NCBI RefSeq assembly: GCF_016907735.1
Contig: NZ_JAFBCP010000001.1
Span: forward strand, 2,046,001 to 2,110,000
Reading direction: 5' to 3'
DNA: 64,000 nucleotides
Source: Brevibacterium paucivorans
GTDB taxonomy: Bacteria > Actinomycetota > Actinomycetes > Actinomycetales > Brevibacteriaceae
In this document: in pieces, positions 44,501 through 55,740 of the stretch
How positions within the stretch are numbered: the first letter of the stretch is position 1
Layout of the letters: each line of letters opens with the position of its first letter
Translations under genes and position numbers: made by a program
Notes under the pieces: model-generated
Databases searched by the model: none
Seen by the model: the letters and a program-made list of their open reading frames with translations, nothing else
What the model was told of the DNA's origin: nothing

Positions 44501-45962
44501 CCTCACGCTTGAGAACACCACGGTGATGGGCGACCCCGACCGTGACATCACGAGCGTGGACAACGACTCACGCACGACCAAGCCGGGTGGGCTATATGCA
44601 GCCTTTCCCGGTGCCAATGTCCACGGCGCGAGCTTCGCAGCCCAGCTGGTCGACCAAGGCGTTCACGCGTTCCTCACCGACCCCGCCGGCGTCGAGATCA
44701 TGCGCGAAGCAGGCCTGGATATGTCCGATCTGACAATCCTTGTTCACGAGTTCCCGCGAGCAGTAGCTGGCCACATCGCCGCGCAAGTGTATGGAACCGG
44801 AGCAAGCCCTGCCATGTTTGGAGTGACAGGCACCAACGGTAAGACCACAACCACGTTTATCCTCGATGCGTTCCTCCAAGCGCTTGGTCACACGACTGGG
44901 TTGATCGGAACGGTTGCCACAGTGATCGCAGGTGACCGGGTTGACAGTGTGCGCACCACCCCCGAGGCTGCGGCTTTACATCAGCTTTTGGCTCGGATGC
45001 GGGACGCGGGTGTCGATACGTGCTCGATGGAAGTGTCCTCCCACGCGCTGAGCCAGCACCGTGTCGACGGGGCGCACTTCGACGTAGTGAGTTTCACGAA
45101 CCTGTCCCAGGACCACCTGGACTATCACGGCACCATGGACGAGTATTTCAACGCGAAAGCTACTCTTTTTACCCCGGTGTTTGCTTCCCGAGGAGTGGTG
45201 GTTCTTGCGGACGACTGGGCGCGCAAACTCGTTTCGGTCTCGCAGATCCCCGTGGTGACTGTGTCGATGAACAGCGAAGACAAGCCCGATTATCTGGTGG
45301 TTCAGGGTGAGAAGTGGGAATTGCATACGCCACAGGGAAACATTCCGTTCACGCCCGTTCTTCCGGGTTTGTTCAATGTCACCAACACCGCGCTGGCCCT
45401 TGCCATGCTGTTGGAGTCCGGAGCTTCGTTTGAGGCAGTCGCGTCTATTGCGAACGGGACCGAGGTCGTTGTTCCCGGACGTATGGAAGTGGTCAACGCT
45501 GCGCACCCGCGGGCAATCATCGACTATTCGCACACGCCAGACGCCATTGAAAAGGTGCTGGATCGGTTGTCGGGCGACCCCGTGGTTGTAGTCGTGGGTG
45601 CCGGAGGCGACCGAGACTCCACCAAACGTGCTGCGATGGGTGAAGCCGCCGCACGCGGTGCGGATGTGGTAATTGTCACTGACGACAATCCGCGGTCAGA
45701 AGATCCGGCCTCGATTCGCGCGCAAGTTTTAGCTGGTGCGCGCGAAGCAACTGACGTACGTGCTCACACCATTGAAGAGGCTGATGGCCGTGGTTTAGCG
45801 ATCCGCCGAGCAGTTGAGCTCGCGGGTGTAAACGGGACTATTGTTGTTGCTGGGAAGGGACACGAAACCGGTCAAGAAATCGCCGGTGAAGTGCTCCCGT
45901 TTAGTGACCGTGACCAGACACGCGAGGCCATTGAGGCCTATTACCGTGAAGAGAACCGGTAA
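44487..45962 (+). CDS. murE: UDP-MurNAc-L-Ala-D-Glu:diamino acid ligase
   Basis: 491 residues. Mur ligase order: DSR near residue 28, ATP loop GTNGKTTTT (about 113-121), carbamylated-lysine region and a C-terminal domain with D400-N-P-R403 (DDNPRSEDP). The DNPR motif is the meso-diaminopimelate selective form in well-studied MurE enzymes, so the third residue of the stem peptide is probably mDAP; lysine cannot be fully excluded. ATG 44487 lies inside the end of ftsI and is chosen over longer in-frame options that lack homology. Confidence 0.93.
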   Translation: MKIADLTLENTTVMGDPDRDITSVDNDSRTTKPGGLYAAFPGANVHGASFAAQLVDQGVHAFLTDPAGVEIMREAGLDMSDLTILVHEFPRAVAGHIAAQVYGTGASPAMFGVTGTNGKTTTTFILDAFLQALGHTTGLIGTVATVIAGDRVDSVRTTPEAAALHQLLARMRDAGVDTCSMEVSSHALSQHRVDGAHFDVVSFTNLSQDHLDYHGTMDEYFNAKATLFTPVFASRGVVVLADDWARKLVSVSQIPVVTVSMNSEDKPDYLVVQGEKWELHTPQGNIPFTPVLPGLFNVTNTALALAMLLESGASFEAVASIANGTEVVVPGRMEVVNAAHPRAIIDYSHTPDAIEKVLDRLSGDPVVVVVGAGGDRDSTKRAAMGEAAARGADVVIVTDDNPRSEDPASIRAQVLAGAREATDVRAHTIEEADGRGLAIRRAVELAGVNGTIVVAGKGHETGQEIAGEVLPFSDRDQTREAIEAYYREENR

Positions 45963-45976
45963 AGTTCAGGAATGAT

Positions 45977-47422
45977 ATGAAGGAATTCACCGCACAGCAG
46001 ATTGCTGACATCGTTGGGGGAGAGCTGTATGGCATAGACCCCCAGACAACCCTGAGTGCCGGAGTTGAAACCGATTCCCGCGAAGTCTCCACCGGCGACA
46101 TTTTTGTGGCTCGTCGAGGAGAAACGACGAACGGAATCGAGTTTGCGCCCTCGGCGATAGCCGCAGGTGCCGCGCTTGTGATCGCTGAAGCGGTCCCCAC
46201 CGTTGGCGATGACACACTCCCATCGTGTGTGGTCACAGACGCGACAGTCGCGCTCGGAAAGCTCGCCTCGGCCAGTGTTGAAGCATTGCGCGAATCGATG
46301 ACCGTCATCGCGATCACCGGCTCAAGTGGGAAAACCTCGGTGAAAGACCTCGTGTCTGTTCTTTTGGCCGGTGAAGGTGAAACCGTCTACCCGCCCAACT
46401 CGTACAACAACGAGGTGGGCGTTCCTCTGACAGCCCTGCAGGCAGGGGAGTCGACCCGTTTCCTCGTTCTCGAAATGGGCGCGCGATCCATCGGAAACCT
46501 CGCCTACCTCACGTCGCTTATCCGCCCCGATATTGCAGTCGAACTCAACGTCGGTGCCGCTCACTCGGGCGTTTTCGGTTCGATCGACAACACTGCGCGG
46601 GCCAAAGCAGAGCTGGTTGAGTCGCTTCAGGAACCAGGCTGGGCGGTCCTCAACGCCGACGACCCGCGCGTGCGTGACATGCAGAACGTGCTTGCCCAGG
46701 GTGTTAACACCATGTGGTTCAGCGAAGGCGAACCCACCAACCCAGACTCAACGGTGTGGGCGAGCGACGTCACCACGGGAGCAACCGGACGCTCTTCGTT
46801 TGTTTTGCACCTTCCTGGCGAAGAACCCGCACAGGTTGAACTGTCGCTCTTGGGTCAGCACCATGTCTCGAACGCGCTGGCGGCCGCGACCGTAGCGCAC
46901 CTGTGTGGCGTGACTGCCCGCTCAATTGTGACCACCCTGGCTACCGCTGGTGCTGCAAGCAGGTGGCGAATGGAACTCGTCGACTCACCAAATGGTGTGA
47001 CCGTCATCAACGACGCGTACAACGCCAACCCCGACTCTATGCGCGCCGCCCTCAAGACGCTCGCCGAGATGGGCCGAGGCGATGACGAGAACCCACCTCG
47101 GCGCACGGTAGCGGTGTTGGGTGAAATGCTCGAACTGGGCGATGCGTCAGTCGAAGAGCACGACAAAATTGGAAGCCTTGTGGTGCGCTTGAACATCTCA
47201 CGCACGATCGCGGTAGGTGAAGGCGCACGTCCCATCTACCAGGCAGCAAACCTCGAAGGATCCTGGGGGAACGAAGCCACATGGGTTGAGAATGTCTCGG
47301 ACGCCCGCGACCTTCTGCAATCCGAACTCAAACCAGGAGATCTGGTCCTTTTCAAGTCCTCGCGTGATGCTGGACTGCGCTTCCTCGGCGATGAGATCGC
47401 CGGAGTTTCGGGGGCCCAGTGA
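45977..47422 (+). CDS. murF: UDP-MurNAc-tripeptide:D-Ala-D-Ala ligase
   Basis: 481 residues. The ATP loop [10 protein letters not shown] (about 115-124), [12 protein letters not shown] and [11 protein letters not shown] are typical MurF motifs. It adds the D-Ala-D-Ala dipeptide to complete the UDP-MurNAc-pentapeptide. ATG 45977 follows murE after 14 bases. The stop overlaps the GTG of mraY. Confidence 0.95.
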   Translation: MKEFTAQQIADIVGGELYGIDPQTTLSAGVETDSREVSTGDIFVARRGETTNGIEFAPSAIAAGAALVIAEAVPTVGDDTLPSCVVTDATVALGKLASASVEALRESMTVIAITGSSGKTSVKDLVSVLLAGEGETVYPPNSYNNEVGVPLTALQAGESTRFLVLEMGARSIGNLAYLTSLIRPDIAVELNVGAAHSGVFGSIDNTARAKAELVESLQEPGWAVLNADDPRVRDMQNVLAQGVNTMWFSEGEPTNPDSTVWASDVTTGATGRSSFVLHLPGEEPAQVELSLLGQHHVSNALAAATVAHLCGVTARSIVTTLATAGAASRWRMELVDSPNGVTVINDAYNANPDSMRAALKTLAEMGRGDDENPPRRTVAVLGEMLELGDASVEEHDKIGSLVVRLNISRTIAVGEGARPIYQAANLEGSWGNEATWVENVSDARDLLQSELKPGDLVLFKSSRDAGLRFLGDEIAGVSGAQ

Positions 47423-48510
47423 TTGCCGTACTTCTTGCCGCATGCATTGCGCTCGTCCTGACGCTGGTGGGTACGCCCCTCTTTATCCGTGTGCTCGTGA
47501 AACGCGGTTACGGACAGTTCGTCCGCGACGACGGTCCAGCGTCCCACGCCACCAAGCGCGGTACCCCCACCATGGGTGGTGTCGTCATTCTGTTGTCGGC
47601 AGTTGTTGCGTACCTCCTGGGGCACTTGTTCACCAGTTCGAGCCCTACGCCTTCCGGCCTTTTGGTGTTGTGGTTGGCAGTGGGCCTGGGAATCGTCGGG
47701 TTCTTGGACGATTACATCAAAGTGTCCAAACAGCGGTCGCTCGGTCTGCGCCCCGCAGGCAAACTGATCGGGCAGGGTTTCGTGGGCGTCTCGTTCGCGG
47801 TTCTTGCCCTGCTTTTTCCGAATGACTACGGGCGCACTCCGGCGTCAGCAAAAATCTCTTTTTTGCGCGATATTGATGCGTTAGATCTCGCTTTCTGGGG
47901 AACAGCAGTGGGGATGGTCCTGTTTGTGGTGTGGGCCAACCTCATCATCACTGCTGCATCGAACGCGGTAAACCTCACCGATGGGTTGGACGGACTCGCT
48001 TCCGGTGCGGCCGCGGTGGTATTCGCCGGGTACGTCATCATTACGTCGTGGCAGTCGATCCAGAACTGTGACCTCATGAGCACTGCCCGCGCCGGATGCT
48101 ACATCGTCCGCGACCCACGCGACTTGGCCATGGTCGCAGCGGCAATGGGGGCAGCGTGTATTGGGTTCCTGTGGTGGAACGCTTCGCCCGCCAAGATCTT
48201 CATGGGTGACACTGGTTCGCTCGGAATCGGTGGTGCGATTGGTGGTCTCGCGATGATGTCACGCACCGAGCTTCTGCTGGTTGTCTTGGGTGGCCTGTTT
48301 GTCATCATCACCGTTTCGGTGATTGTCCAGGTGACATCGTTCAAGCTTACCGGTAAACGCGTGTTCCGCATGGCCCCGCTGCAGCACCACTTTGAGCTGA
48401 AAGGATGGGGCGAAGTGACCATCGTGATCCGTTTCTGGATCGTGGCACTTATCGGTGTTGTGATCGCAGTGGCCCTGTTCTACGCCGAGTGGGTGTCCTA
48501 CCTTGGCTGA
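47419..48510 (+). CDS. mraY: Phospho-N-acetylmuramoyl-pentapeptide transferase
   Basis: 363 residues, about ten membrane helices. Landmarks are GTPTMGGV (about 52-59), FLDDYIK (DDxxK, about 95-101), [12 protein letters not shown] and [12 protein letters not shown]. It transfers the phospho-MurNAc-pentapeptide to undecaprenyl phosphate, forming lipid I. GTG 47419 overlaps the murF stop (GTGA); the 3' end overlaps murD by eight bases. Confidence 0.96.
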   Translation: MIAVLLAACIALVLTLVGTPLFIRVLVKRGYGQFVRDDGPASHATKRGTPTMGGVVILLSAVVAYLLGHLFTSSSPTPSGLLVLWLAVGLGIVGFLDDYIKVSKQRSLGLRPAGKLIGQGFVGVSFAVLALLFPNDYGRTPASAKISFLRDIDALDLAFWGTAVGMVLFVVWANLIITAASNAVNLTDGLDGLASGAAAVVFAGYVIITSWQSIQNCDLMSTARAGCYIVRDPRDLAMVAAAMGAACIGFLWWNASPAKIFMGDTGSLGIGGAIGGLAMMSRTELLLVVLGGLFVIITVSVIVQVTSFKLTGKRVFRMAPLQHHFELKGWGEVTIVIRFWIVALIGVVIAVALFYAEWVSYLG

Positions 48511-50008
48511 TGTCTTGGTACCCGGTGCCACACCCGTGGACTATCCGCTCGCTGACAAGATCCCCGAGCAGATTATTGGCCCTGAGTCGCCCTTAGACGG
48601 TCTCACGATTGTAGTGACAGGCTTGGGTGTTTCTGGCTACCCCATGGCCGTTCACCTCGCTGAACGAGGCGCTCACGTCATTTGTGTCGACGGCGACACT
48701 CAGATCGACCGGAGCGAACACGAAAAGATCCTGCGCGTATTCGACGTGGACATTCGCCGTGGCCCCGAACACGTCACGGAGCTTCCCACGGCCCCCGACG
48801 GTTCGCTTCCCGACCTGGTGTGTACGTCCCAGGGATGGCGTCCCGACCAGCCGCTTTTGGTGGACGCTCAAGCCAAGGGCGTGCCAGTGATCGGTGAAGT
48901 CGAACTTGCGTGGCGGGTGCGTGGCACGAACGCCGCACCGTGGCTGGTCGTCACGGGAACGAACGGTAAAACCACGGCCACGTCCATGCTCGCGTCGATG
49001 TTTCAGGCCGCGGGCGTGAACGCTGTTGCGTGTGGCAACATCGGTTCTCCTCTTCTTGAAGCTGTTTTGGACCCGGCTGCTGAAGTCCTTGCGATTGAGC
49101 TTGCGAGCTTTCAACTCCACTGGCAGTTTTCGATGTGCGCCCACGCCGCAGTGGTACTCAACCTCGCGCCTGATCACGTGGATTGGCACGGCTCGTATGA
49201 GAACTATGTGGCTGACAAAGCACGGGTGTTCTCGAACGTAATGAAGGCATGCGTGTACAACCGGGAAGATCTGGCTACGCGTACGTTGGTAGAAGATGCC
49301 GAGGTGGTTGCCGGGGCCCGCGCGGTCGGTTTTGGTTTGAGTGTCCCCGGGCCCGGAGAGTTTGGCCTGGTAGAAGACGTCTTAGTGGATCGCGCCTTTG
49401 CGCCTAACCGCTACTCGAGCGCGTTGGAATTGGCCAGCCTGGAGGATGTTGCGCACGCAGCTGGAACAACGTCTGCTCCAGCCCACTATGTCATGAACGC
49501 GTTAGCAGCGGCTGCGCTTGCTCGCAGTATCGACCTTCCACCAATTGCGGTGCGTGACGGCTTGCGGTCGTTCTCGCCAGGTGACCACCGGATGCGAGTT
49601 GTGCGCACACACGACGACATCACGTGGGTGAATGACTCGAAGGCGACGAACCCGCACGCAACAACGGCAGCGCTGGGATCCTTTGACCCGATCGTGTGGA
49701 TCGCCGGTGGTCTGCCGAAAGGGGCCGACTACCACGACATCGTTGCCACCTTTAAAGACCGCCTCAGGTCAGTGGTCGTCATTGGTGAAGACGACTCTGC
49801 ACTGAAGAGCGCACTGGAAGCGTCGCAGGTTGACGTGATCCGCATCCAACCTGGGCCCAAGGTCATGGAACGCGCGGTCAGTGCCGCTAACGACGCCGCG
49901 CAGGCTGGTGACACGGTGCTGTTGAGCCCAGCCGCAGCAAGCATGGATCAGTTCACGAACTACGTGGAGCGTGGCGACGCTTTTGAACAGGCAGTAAGCG
50001 AGCTGTAG
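48503..50008 (+). CDS. murD: UDP-MurNAc-L-alanine:D-glutamate ligase
   Basis: 501 residues. An N-terminal Rossmann-like domain ([13 protein letters not shown], 37-49) binds the substrate, the ATP loop is GTNGKTTAT (152-160), and a [14 protein letters not shown] segment opens the C-terminal domain. It adds D-glutamate. The start is uncertain: TTG 48503 overlaps mraY and no ATG or GTG precedes the conserved part except GTG at codon 11. The 35-residue N-terminal leader is longer than in E. coli MurD. Confidence 0.93.
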   Translation: MADVLVPGATPVDYPLADKIPEQIIGPESPLDGLTIVVTGLGVSGYPMAVHLAERGAHVICVDGDTQIDRSEHEKILRVFDVDIRRGPEHVTELPTAPDGSLPDLVCTSQGWRPDQPLLVDAQAKGVPVIGEVELAWRVRGTNAAPWLVVTGTNGKTTATSMLASMFQAAGVNAVACGNIGSPLLEAVLDPAAEVLAIELASFQLHWQFSMCAHAAVVLNLAPDHVDWHGSYENYVADKARVFSNVMKACVYNREDLATRTLVEDAEVVAGARAVGFGLSVPGPGEFGLVEDVLVDRAFAPNRYSSALELASLEDVAHAAGTTSAPAHYVMNALAAAALARSIDLPPIAVRDGLRSFSPGDHRMRVVRTHDDITWVNDSKATNPHATTAALGSFDPIVWIAGGLPKGADYHDIVATFKDRLRSVVVIGEDDSALKSALEASQVDVIRIQPGPKVMERAVSAANDAAQAGDTVLLSPAAASMDQFTNYVERGDAFEQAVSEL

Positions 50009-50010
50009 AC

Positions 50011-51267
50011 GTGGCGAGCCAGGCAGTAGAGAACCCGTCTCGTGCGCGCCGTTGGGTCGAGCAGTGGAAAGAACTGTTAGACGCCCCGGTCGCCACGTAC
50101 CACATCGTGCTGTGGTGTGTTGTTCTGCTCACCTCGTTTGGTCTCATCATGGTGCTTTCGGCGTCGTCCATCACCTCGTACGCAGGTGGTGAGGGAAACC
50201 CTTTCAGTGTGTTTCTTCGGCAAGCCATGTTCGCTGTGGTCGGGATGGGCTTGATGTTTGTTGTCGCACACTTCAAGGTAAAGACCTGGAAGAAGCTCGC
50301 TCCCGTGCTTCTGATAGGTGGACTTCTGCTACAGGTTCTGCCGTTGACCCCGCTTGGCGTTGAAGTCAACGGAAACCGGTCATGGTTCTCGGTGGGTGGC
50401 GGTTTTCGAATCCAACCAGCGGAGTTCGTCAAGATTGCGCTGTCGCTGTACATCGGTCGTTTCATGGCAGCGAAAATCCGAGAGCTTTCGTCTTTTACCG
50501 TTGTGATTCCAGTCCTTGCCGCCACTGGCCTGTCGATCGGGCTCGTGATAGCCGGGCACGACCTCGGGACCGGGCTGGTGCTCATCGCAGTTGCCCTTGG
50601 CGCGCTTTTTGTGGGGGGACTGCCGTGGAAGTGGCTCATGACGCTCATGGCGGCCGCGATCGCTGGTGTGGCGGTGTTGGTTCTGACGAATGCGAACCGA
50701 ATAGCGCGCATTCAAGCGATGTTCACCGGTCACTCGTCTGACGTGTCGGATCCGCTGGGGCAGCACTGGCAGTCCAACCACGGTCTGTACGCGCTTGCCT
50801 CCGGAGGATGGCTAGGAGTCGGCCTCGGTTGGAGCCGCGAAAAGTGGGCGTGGTTGCCGGAAGCTCACAACGACTTCATTTTCGCGATCATCGGCGAAGA
50901 GCTCGGGCTCGTGGGAACGTTGGCTGTAGTCTTGCTGTTTGCTCTTTTGAGCTACGGAATTGTGCGCATCATCATGCGTTCGCAGGACCGGTTTGTCCAA
51001 ACGGCTTCGGCGGGACTCTTAGCGTGGTTGGCCGGTCAGGCGTTTATCAATATCTCGGTTGTGACTGGCCTGTTGCCGGTGATCGGTGTGCCTCTGCCAT
51101 TCGTGTCATACGGTGGTTCTTCGCTGGCCGCGACACTGATAGCTGCGGGGGTTTTGTTGTCATTTGCACGTTCTGAACCTGGTGCTTCGGAAGCGCTTGC
51201 GTCGCGTGGTTTCCACCTGCGAAGTACGCTGCTGGGCCGAATGTCAAGAAAGAGTAAGAATGGTTAA
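50011..51267 (+). CDS. ftsW: Peptidoglycan glycosyltransferase FtsW
   Basis: 418 residues of the SEDS family, about ten membrane helices. Conserved segments include GNRSWFSVGGGFRIQPAEFVKIA (active-site aspartate region follows), GHDLGTGLVL and the late GVPLPFVSYGGSS. It polymerises lipid II at the septum with FtsI. GTG 50011 begins two bases after the murD stop. The 3' end overlaps murG by eight bases. Confidence 0.95.
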   Translation: MASQAVENPSRARRWVEQWKELLDAPVATYHIVLWCVVLLTSFGLIMVLSASSITSYAGGEGNPFSVFLRQAMFAVVGMGLMFVVAHFKVKTWKKLAPVLLIGGLLLQVLPLTPLGVEVNGNRSWFSVGGGFRIQPAEFVKIALSLYIGRFMAAKIRELSSFTVVIPVLAATGLSIGLVIAGHDLGTGLVLIAVALGALFVGGLPWKWLMTLMAAAIAGVAVLVLTNANRIARIQAMFTGHSSDVSDPLGQHWQSNHGLYALASGGWLGVGLGWSREKWAWLPEAHNDFIFAIIGEELGLVGTLAVVLLFALLSYGIVRIIMRSQDRFVQTASAGLLAWLAGQAFINISVVTGLLPVIGVPLPFVSYGGSSLAATLIAAGVLLSFARSEPGASEALASRGFHLRSTLLGRMSRKSKNG

Positions 51268-52414
51268 CGTCCTTTTTGCTGGTGGTGGGACAACGGGGCA
51301 CGTGGCTCCGATGCTTGCCATTGTCCGCGACTTCACGTTCCAAGACCCCAACGGAAACGTGACGATCCTGGGTACCGAGGAAGGGCTAGAGAGTCGCCTC
51401 GTTCCTCAGGCAGGATATGAACTCAACACAATTGAAAAGGTGCCGTTTCCCCGCTCCATCAATGCGTCGCTTGTGAAGTTCCCCGGTCGTTTGGCCGGAG
51501 CAGTTTCGCGTACCAGGAACTTGATTAAGCAGAACAGCGTCGACGTGGTTGTGGGCGTGGGTGGATACGTGTCCACACCTGCCTACTTGGCCGCAAAATC
51601 CTTGGGAGTGCCAATCGTGATCCACGAAGGCAACGCCGTACCGGGACTAGCGAACAAACTGGGTGCGCGTTTTACCAAGCATGTCGGCTACACGTTCGCC
51701 TCGACCCCAATGAAGGGGAAGCACGTGGGAATGCCCATGCGTCGCGAGATCGCTCAGATCAACCGCAAGGACCCGCTGACTCGGTACGAAGCCATGCAGA
51801 AACTCGGCCTGGACGCGTCCCTTGCCACCGTGATCGTGACGGGCGGTTCCAGCGGTGCGCAGGCCATTAACGACGCGTTCTGCGACGCGGTTGACGAAAT
51901 TCGGCGCACCGGTGTCCAGGTACTTCACATCACGGGAATCGGCAAGGCTGACAAGATTCGCGAAGCCACAGCAGACCTGCGCAACTACCATGTCACGGAG
52001 TACGTAGACGGTATGGAGACGGTGTACTCGGCTGCGGACCTTCTGATTTGTCGAGCTGGCGCAGGGACCGTCGCCGAGGTGACCATCGCCCAAGTGCCGG
52101 CTCTGTATGTTCCACTGGCGATCGGCAACGGCGAACAAGTGAAAAATGCCTCGGATCCTGTCACTGCCGGTGGGGCGCTCATGGTGGACAACGCGGCGTT
52201 TAGCGCAACGACCATCAAGAACACGGTGATTCCGCTTGCCAAGGATCCCCACCGTTTGAAGAACATGACCAAACGCTTGAACGAACTCAAGTTCCCGGCA
52301 ACAGCCGACCGCGACGTGACACGCATGATCTTCGAGGCAGCGAACGTCCCGTACCCGGACAGGGCATACCCGTATGAACTCATGACCCGTGACGAACGAG
52401 AGGACCAGACGTGA
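51260..52414 (+). CDS. murG: UDP-GlcNAc:lipid I N-acetylglucosaminyltransferase
   Basis: 384 residues. The N-terminal GGGTTGHVAPMLA (about 7-19) is the MurG glycine-rich loop; GVGGYVSTPAYLAA, HEGNAVPGLANK, TGGSSGAQAIN and CRAGAGTVAE follow in the expected order. It makes lipid II on the inner face of the membrane. ATG 51260 overlaps the end of ftsW; the frame is open further upstream inside ftsW without family features. Confidence 0.95.
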   Translation: MVNVLFAGGGTTGHVAPMLAIVRDFTFQDPNGNVTILGTEEGLESRLVPQAGYELNTIEKVPFPRSINASLVKFPGRLAGAVSRTRNLIKQNSVDVVVGVGGYVSTPAYLAAKSLGVPIVIHEGNAVPGLANKLGARFTKHVGYTFASTPMKGKHVGMPMRREIAQINRKDPLTRYEAMQKLGLDASLATVIVTGGSSGAQAINDAFCDAVDEIRRTGVQVLHITGIGKADKIREATADLRNYHVTEYVDGMETVYSAADLLICRAGAGTVAEVTIAQVPALYVPLAIGNGEQVKNASDPVTAGGALMVDNAAFSATTIKNTVIPLAKDPHRLKNMTKRLNELKFPATADRDVTRMIFEAANVPYPDRAYPYELMTRDEREDQT

Positions 52415-53769
52415 GCACGTACCACTTCATTGGGATCGGAGGAGCCGGCATGTCCGGCATTGCCCGCATCATGCTCAGCCGTGGCTACACCGTGACTGGT
52501 TCAGACGCAAAAGAGTCAGCCGTGGTCGATGCGCTACGTGCTCAAGGTGCCCACGTGTTCATTGTGCACGACGGCTCGCACGTCGAAGGCGCCGACACCG
52601 TTGTTGTGTCTTCCGCGATCCGGCCCACTAACCCCGAAATCGTGCGCGCACAGGAACTCAACATTCCAGTGATTCACCGTTCGGACGCACTTGCCATGCT
52701 CATGGAGGGCAAGCGGACCATCGCGATCGCCGGTACGCATGGAAAAACGACAACCACCTCGATGACCACAGTGGCCCTGCAGGCGGCAGGGGAGGACCCT
52801 TCCTTTGCGATCGGTGGGCAACTCTCGAAAACTGGTACCAACGCGCACGCCGGTTCAGGAGATGTGTTCATCGCTGAGGCTGACGAATCTGACGGGTCGT
52901 TCTTAAAGTACCGCCCAGAGGTTGGCGTCATCACGAACGCTGAAGCAGATCACCTCGACCACTATGGGAGTTGGGAGCGTGTCCGCGAAGCATTCGTCGA
53001 CTTTAGCTCCCACGTAGGAAAAATGAGCGGGACCCTCATCGTGTGTGCAGACGACGAAGGTGCGGCCTCGATCGGACGTGAAGCTCGTGAACGAGGGACC
53101 AGCGTCATCTTCTACGGTGAAAACGACGATGCTGATGCGTGCGTTAAGGCGACGACCCACGGACAAGGAGTCAGCGTTTCGATCACATACGAGGGGCAGA
53201 TCTATGGGTTCGACATCGCATTGCCTGGAACGTACAACGCGCTCAATGCAACAGCTGCGTTCTTGAGTGCGCGCACGGTAGGAGCGAACCCTGCAGGAAT
53301 CATCCAAGGGTTGGAAAGCTTCACGGGTACGCGTCGCCGTTTTGAACTGCGCGGAACCGAAAAGGGAGTGCGCGTCTACGACGACTACGCCCACCACCCC
53401 ACCGAGGTGACAGCTCTGCTGACGGCAGCGAACAGAGTGGTAGACCCGTCAAACAAGGTCCACGTGGTATTTCAACCGCATCTGTTTAGCCGTACCAAGA
53501 ACTTCTACCGTGAATTCGCACAAGCTTTGAGCCTGGCCGACGACGTTATCGTCCTGGACGTCTTTCCTGCACGCGAAGATCCAATTCCTGGCGTAACAGG
53601 GGAACTCATCGCTCGCGAAGTCACGAGCGACGTGACATATGTGCCCTCGTTTTCTGACGCAGTACCAACTGTCGTCGAACGTGTGAAACCCGGCGACATT
53701 GTTTTGACGGTGGGCGCAGGCGACGTCACGATCTTGGGACCGGAGCTACTGGGAGCACTCGCGCGGTGA
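52411..53769 (+). CDS. murC: UDP-N-acetylmuramate:L-alanine ligase
   Basis: 452 residues. The start HFIGIGGAGMSGIA and the ATP loop GTHGKTTTTSM (about 109-119) are diagnostic; EADESDGSFLKY and YDDYAHHPTEV follow. It adds L-alanine to UDP-MurNAc, the first peptide step. GTG 52411 overlaps the murG stop, and its stop overlaps ftsQ (GTGA). Confidence 0.95.
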   Translation: MSTYHFIGIGGAGMSGIARIMLSRGYTVTGSDAKESAVVDALRAQGAHVFIVHDGSHVEGADTVVVSSAIRPTNPEIVRAQELNIPVIHRSDALAMLMEGKRTIAIAGTHGKTTTTSMTTVALQAAGEDPSFAIGGQLSKTGTNAHAGSGDVFIAEADESDGSFLKYRPEVGVITNAEADHLDHYGSWERVREAFVDFSSHVGKMSGTLIVCADDEGAASIGREARERGTSVIFYGENDDADACVKATTHGQGVSVSITYEGQIYGFDIALPGTYNALNATAAFLSARTVGANPAGIIQGLESFTGTRRRFELRGTEKGVRVYDDYAHHPTEVTALLTAANRVVDPSNKVHVVFQPHLFSRTKNFYREFAQALSLADDVIVLDVFPAREDPIPGVTGELIAREVTSDVTYVPSFSDAVPTVVERVKPGDIVLTVGAGDVTILGPELLGALAR

Positions 53770-54455
53770 CATCCATCCCGGTCATTGGGAAGAAACGCGG
53801 AATCCACCTCGGTGTGAAGGTGGGAGCCGGAATCGTCGCGGGGCTCGTACTCGTTGCGTGTCTCATGTTCTTTACGCCCATCATGGGACTCAAAAACGTG
53901 AGCGTAGAGACCGGAGATCTGACTCCGGCAGAAGACGTGCGCACGTTTGTGCTCGAACGACATGGCGGACGTCCACTTCCCAGAATCTCCATGAATACGC
54001 TTTCTGGGGATATCCGCGCCGCATTCACGAAGTCCGAAAACGTGCGCGTGAGATGGTCAGGGATCAACGCTCTGCACGTCACCATCACGGATAAAAAACC
54101 CGTTGCAGCGCACAAAACCGACGACGGGTGGGTCAGGTACTCGTCGCGTGGCGAAGAAATCGACGTAGTTCAGCAAGATCCTGAGCTCGTCAACATTCGT
54201 GGAGGCAGCCCCCGCGCAATTGAACAAGCTCTCGTTGTGGTTAAACACGTGCCAGATATTTCACGCGTAGAGTCAGTCGATGCACAAACCGAAGACGCCA
54301 TCACGGTGGTGGTGACGCACGATGAGTCCACGCGGCAAATCCGAGTAGGAGACGCCAGCGACATCGAGAAGAAGTTGAAAGTAGCGTTCAAACTCCTCGA
54401 CCATTCCAAGGAATACGTCGATGTTTCTGCGCCAGATACCCCTGTCGCGCGATAA
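53766..54455 (+). CDS. ftsQ: Cell division protein FtsQ/DivIB
   Basis: 229 residues. A short basic N-terminus, one membrane helix (about 17-37), a POTRA domain (GLKNVSVETGDLTPAEDV on) and the FtsQ beta domain. It links early and late divisome proteins. It is identified by topology, domain order and position before ftsZ. GTG 53766 overlaps the murC stop. A gap of 122 bases to ftsZ may carry an ftsZ promoter. Confidence 0.9.
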   Translation: MTSIPVIGKKRGIHLGVKVGAGIVAGLVLVACLMFFTPIMGLKNVSVETGDLTPAEDVRTFVLERHGGRPLPRISMNTLSGDIRAAFTKSENVRVRWSGINALHVTITDKKPVAAHKTDDGWVRYSSRGEEIDVVQQDPELVNIRGGSPRAIEQALVVVKHVPDISRVESVDAQTEDAITVVVTHDESTRQIRVGDASDIEKKLKVAFKLLDHSKEYVDVSAPDTPVAR

Positions 54456-54577
54456 AGTTGAGGGCAGAGCCCACTCGGCTTAAACGACACACCGCGGCGG
54501 TAGTTGCGCGAGTCCGTGAGTGGCAATAGCGTCGAGACAAAGACACCTGTCCCTTAAGCGTCGAAAGAGGAACCGAC

Positions 54578-55738
54578 TTGGCTGAATACCCTCAATCCGG
54601 AGCAGACATCAAGGTCGCCGGAACCGGTGGCGGTGGTGTTAACGCTGTACAGCGCATGATCGACGTGGGCCTCCGCGGTGTCGAATTCATCGCGATCAAC
54701 ACCGACGCCCAGGCACTCGTGCTGTCAGAAGCAGACACCAAACTTGAAATCGGGCGCGAGCTCACCCGCGGTCTCGGTGCCGGTGCCGACCCAGAGATTG
54801 GTCGCAAAGCTGCTGAAGACTCCGAAGAAGCCATCCAGGAAGCACTCGAAGGTGCCGACATGGTGTTCGTCACCGCAGGTGAAGGTGGCGGAACCGGAAC
54901 GGGTGCGGCGCCAGTTGTCGCACGCATCGCCCGCTCACTGGGTGCGTTGACCATCGGTGTCGTCACACGCCCCTTTACCTTTGAAGGACGTCGTCGTTCC
55001 GCACAGGCCGAAGCCGGAATTGAAGCACTTCGCAAAGAAGTCGACACGCTGATCGTCATTCCGAACGACCGACTCCTCACGATCTCCGACCGCAACGTCT
55101 CGGTCGTTGAAGCGTTCAAGTCAGCCGACGAAGTTCTGCGCTCCGGTGTGCAGGGCATCACCGACCTGATCTCGACTCCCGGCATGATCAACCTGGACTT
55201 CGCCGACGTGAAGTCAGTCATGCAGGACGCGGGAACCGCGCTCATGGGTATCGGTTCTGCGGTCGGTGAAGACCGCGCAGTCAAGGCAGCCGAAGCAGCA
55301 ATCGCTTCGCCGCTGTTGGAAGCGAGCATCGAAGGTGCGCACGGAGTCCTTCTCTCGATCCAAGGTGGCACCGACCTCGGCTTGTTCGAAGTCAACGAAG
55401 CCGCCCGCCTGGTGCAGGAAGCCGCTCACCCAGAAGCCAACATCATTTTTGGTACCGTGATCGACTCCAACCTGGGCGACGAATGCCGTATCACCGTTAT
55501 TGCGGCTGGTTTCGACGTTCCTAAGAGCGAAACTCAGTCGGCAAGCCCAGCGGTGGCGACACAGGAAGCCGCGCCCGCCTCGGACGGTCCTGCACAGGAA
55601 GCGGAAGAGAGCCCAGCGCCGGCGCCGACAACGGAAGCCGAGCCAGCCCCTGCGGCGCCTCCAGTTCCGGAGTCCCTGCCCGAAGAGCGAACCAAGAACT
55701 TCGATAACAACATCGAAATTCCGGACTTCTTGAAGTAA
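54578..55738 (+). CDS. ftsZ: Cell division GTPase FtsZ
   Basis: 386 residues. The tubulin signature [10 protein letters not shown] spans 101-110, and N-terminal [12 protein letters not shown] (13-24) binds nucleotide; the usual valine of GVGGGG is threonine here. A C-terminal A/P/E-rich linker of about 55 residues ends in the conserved tail [10 protein letters not shown], which binds SepF. TTG 54578 after AGAGGA is the start; no ATG or GTG exists in frame before the conserved region. It polymerises into the division ring. Separated from ftsQ by 122 bases; pgeF follows after two bases. Confidence 0.96.
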   Translation: MAEYPQSGADIKVAGTGGGGVNAVQRMIDVGLRGVEFIAINTDAQALVLSEADTKLEIGRELTRGLGAGADPEIGRKAAEDSEEAIQEALEGADMVFVTAGEGGGTGTGAAPVVARIARSLGALTIGVVTRPFTFEGRRRSAQAEAGIEALRKEVDTLIVIPNDRLLTISDRNVSVVEAFKSADEVLRSGVQGITDLISTPGMINLDFADVKSVMQDAGTALMGIGSAVGEDRAVKAAEAAIASPLLEASIEGAHGVLLSIQGGTDLGLFEVNEAARLVQEAAHPEANIIFGTVIDSNLGDECRITVIAAGFDVPKSETQSASPAVATQEAAPASDGPAQEAEESPAPAPTTEAEPAPAAPPVPESLPEERTKNFDNNIEIPDFLK

Positions 55739-55740
55739 AC

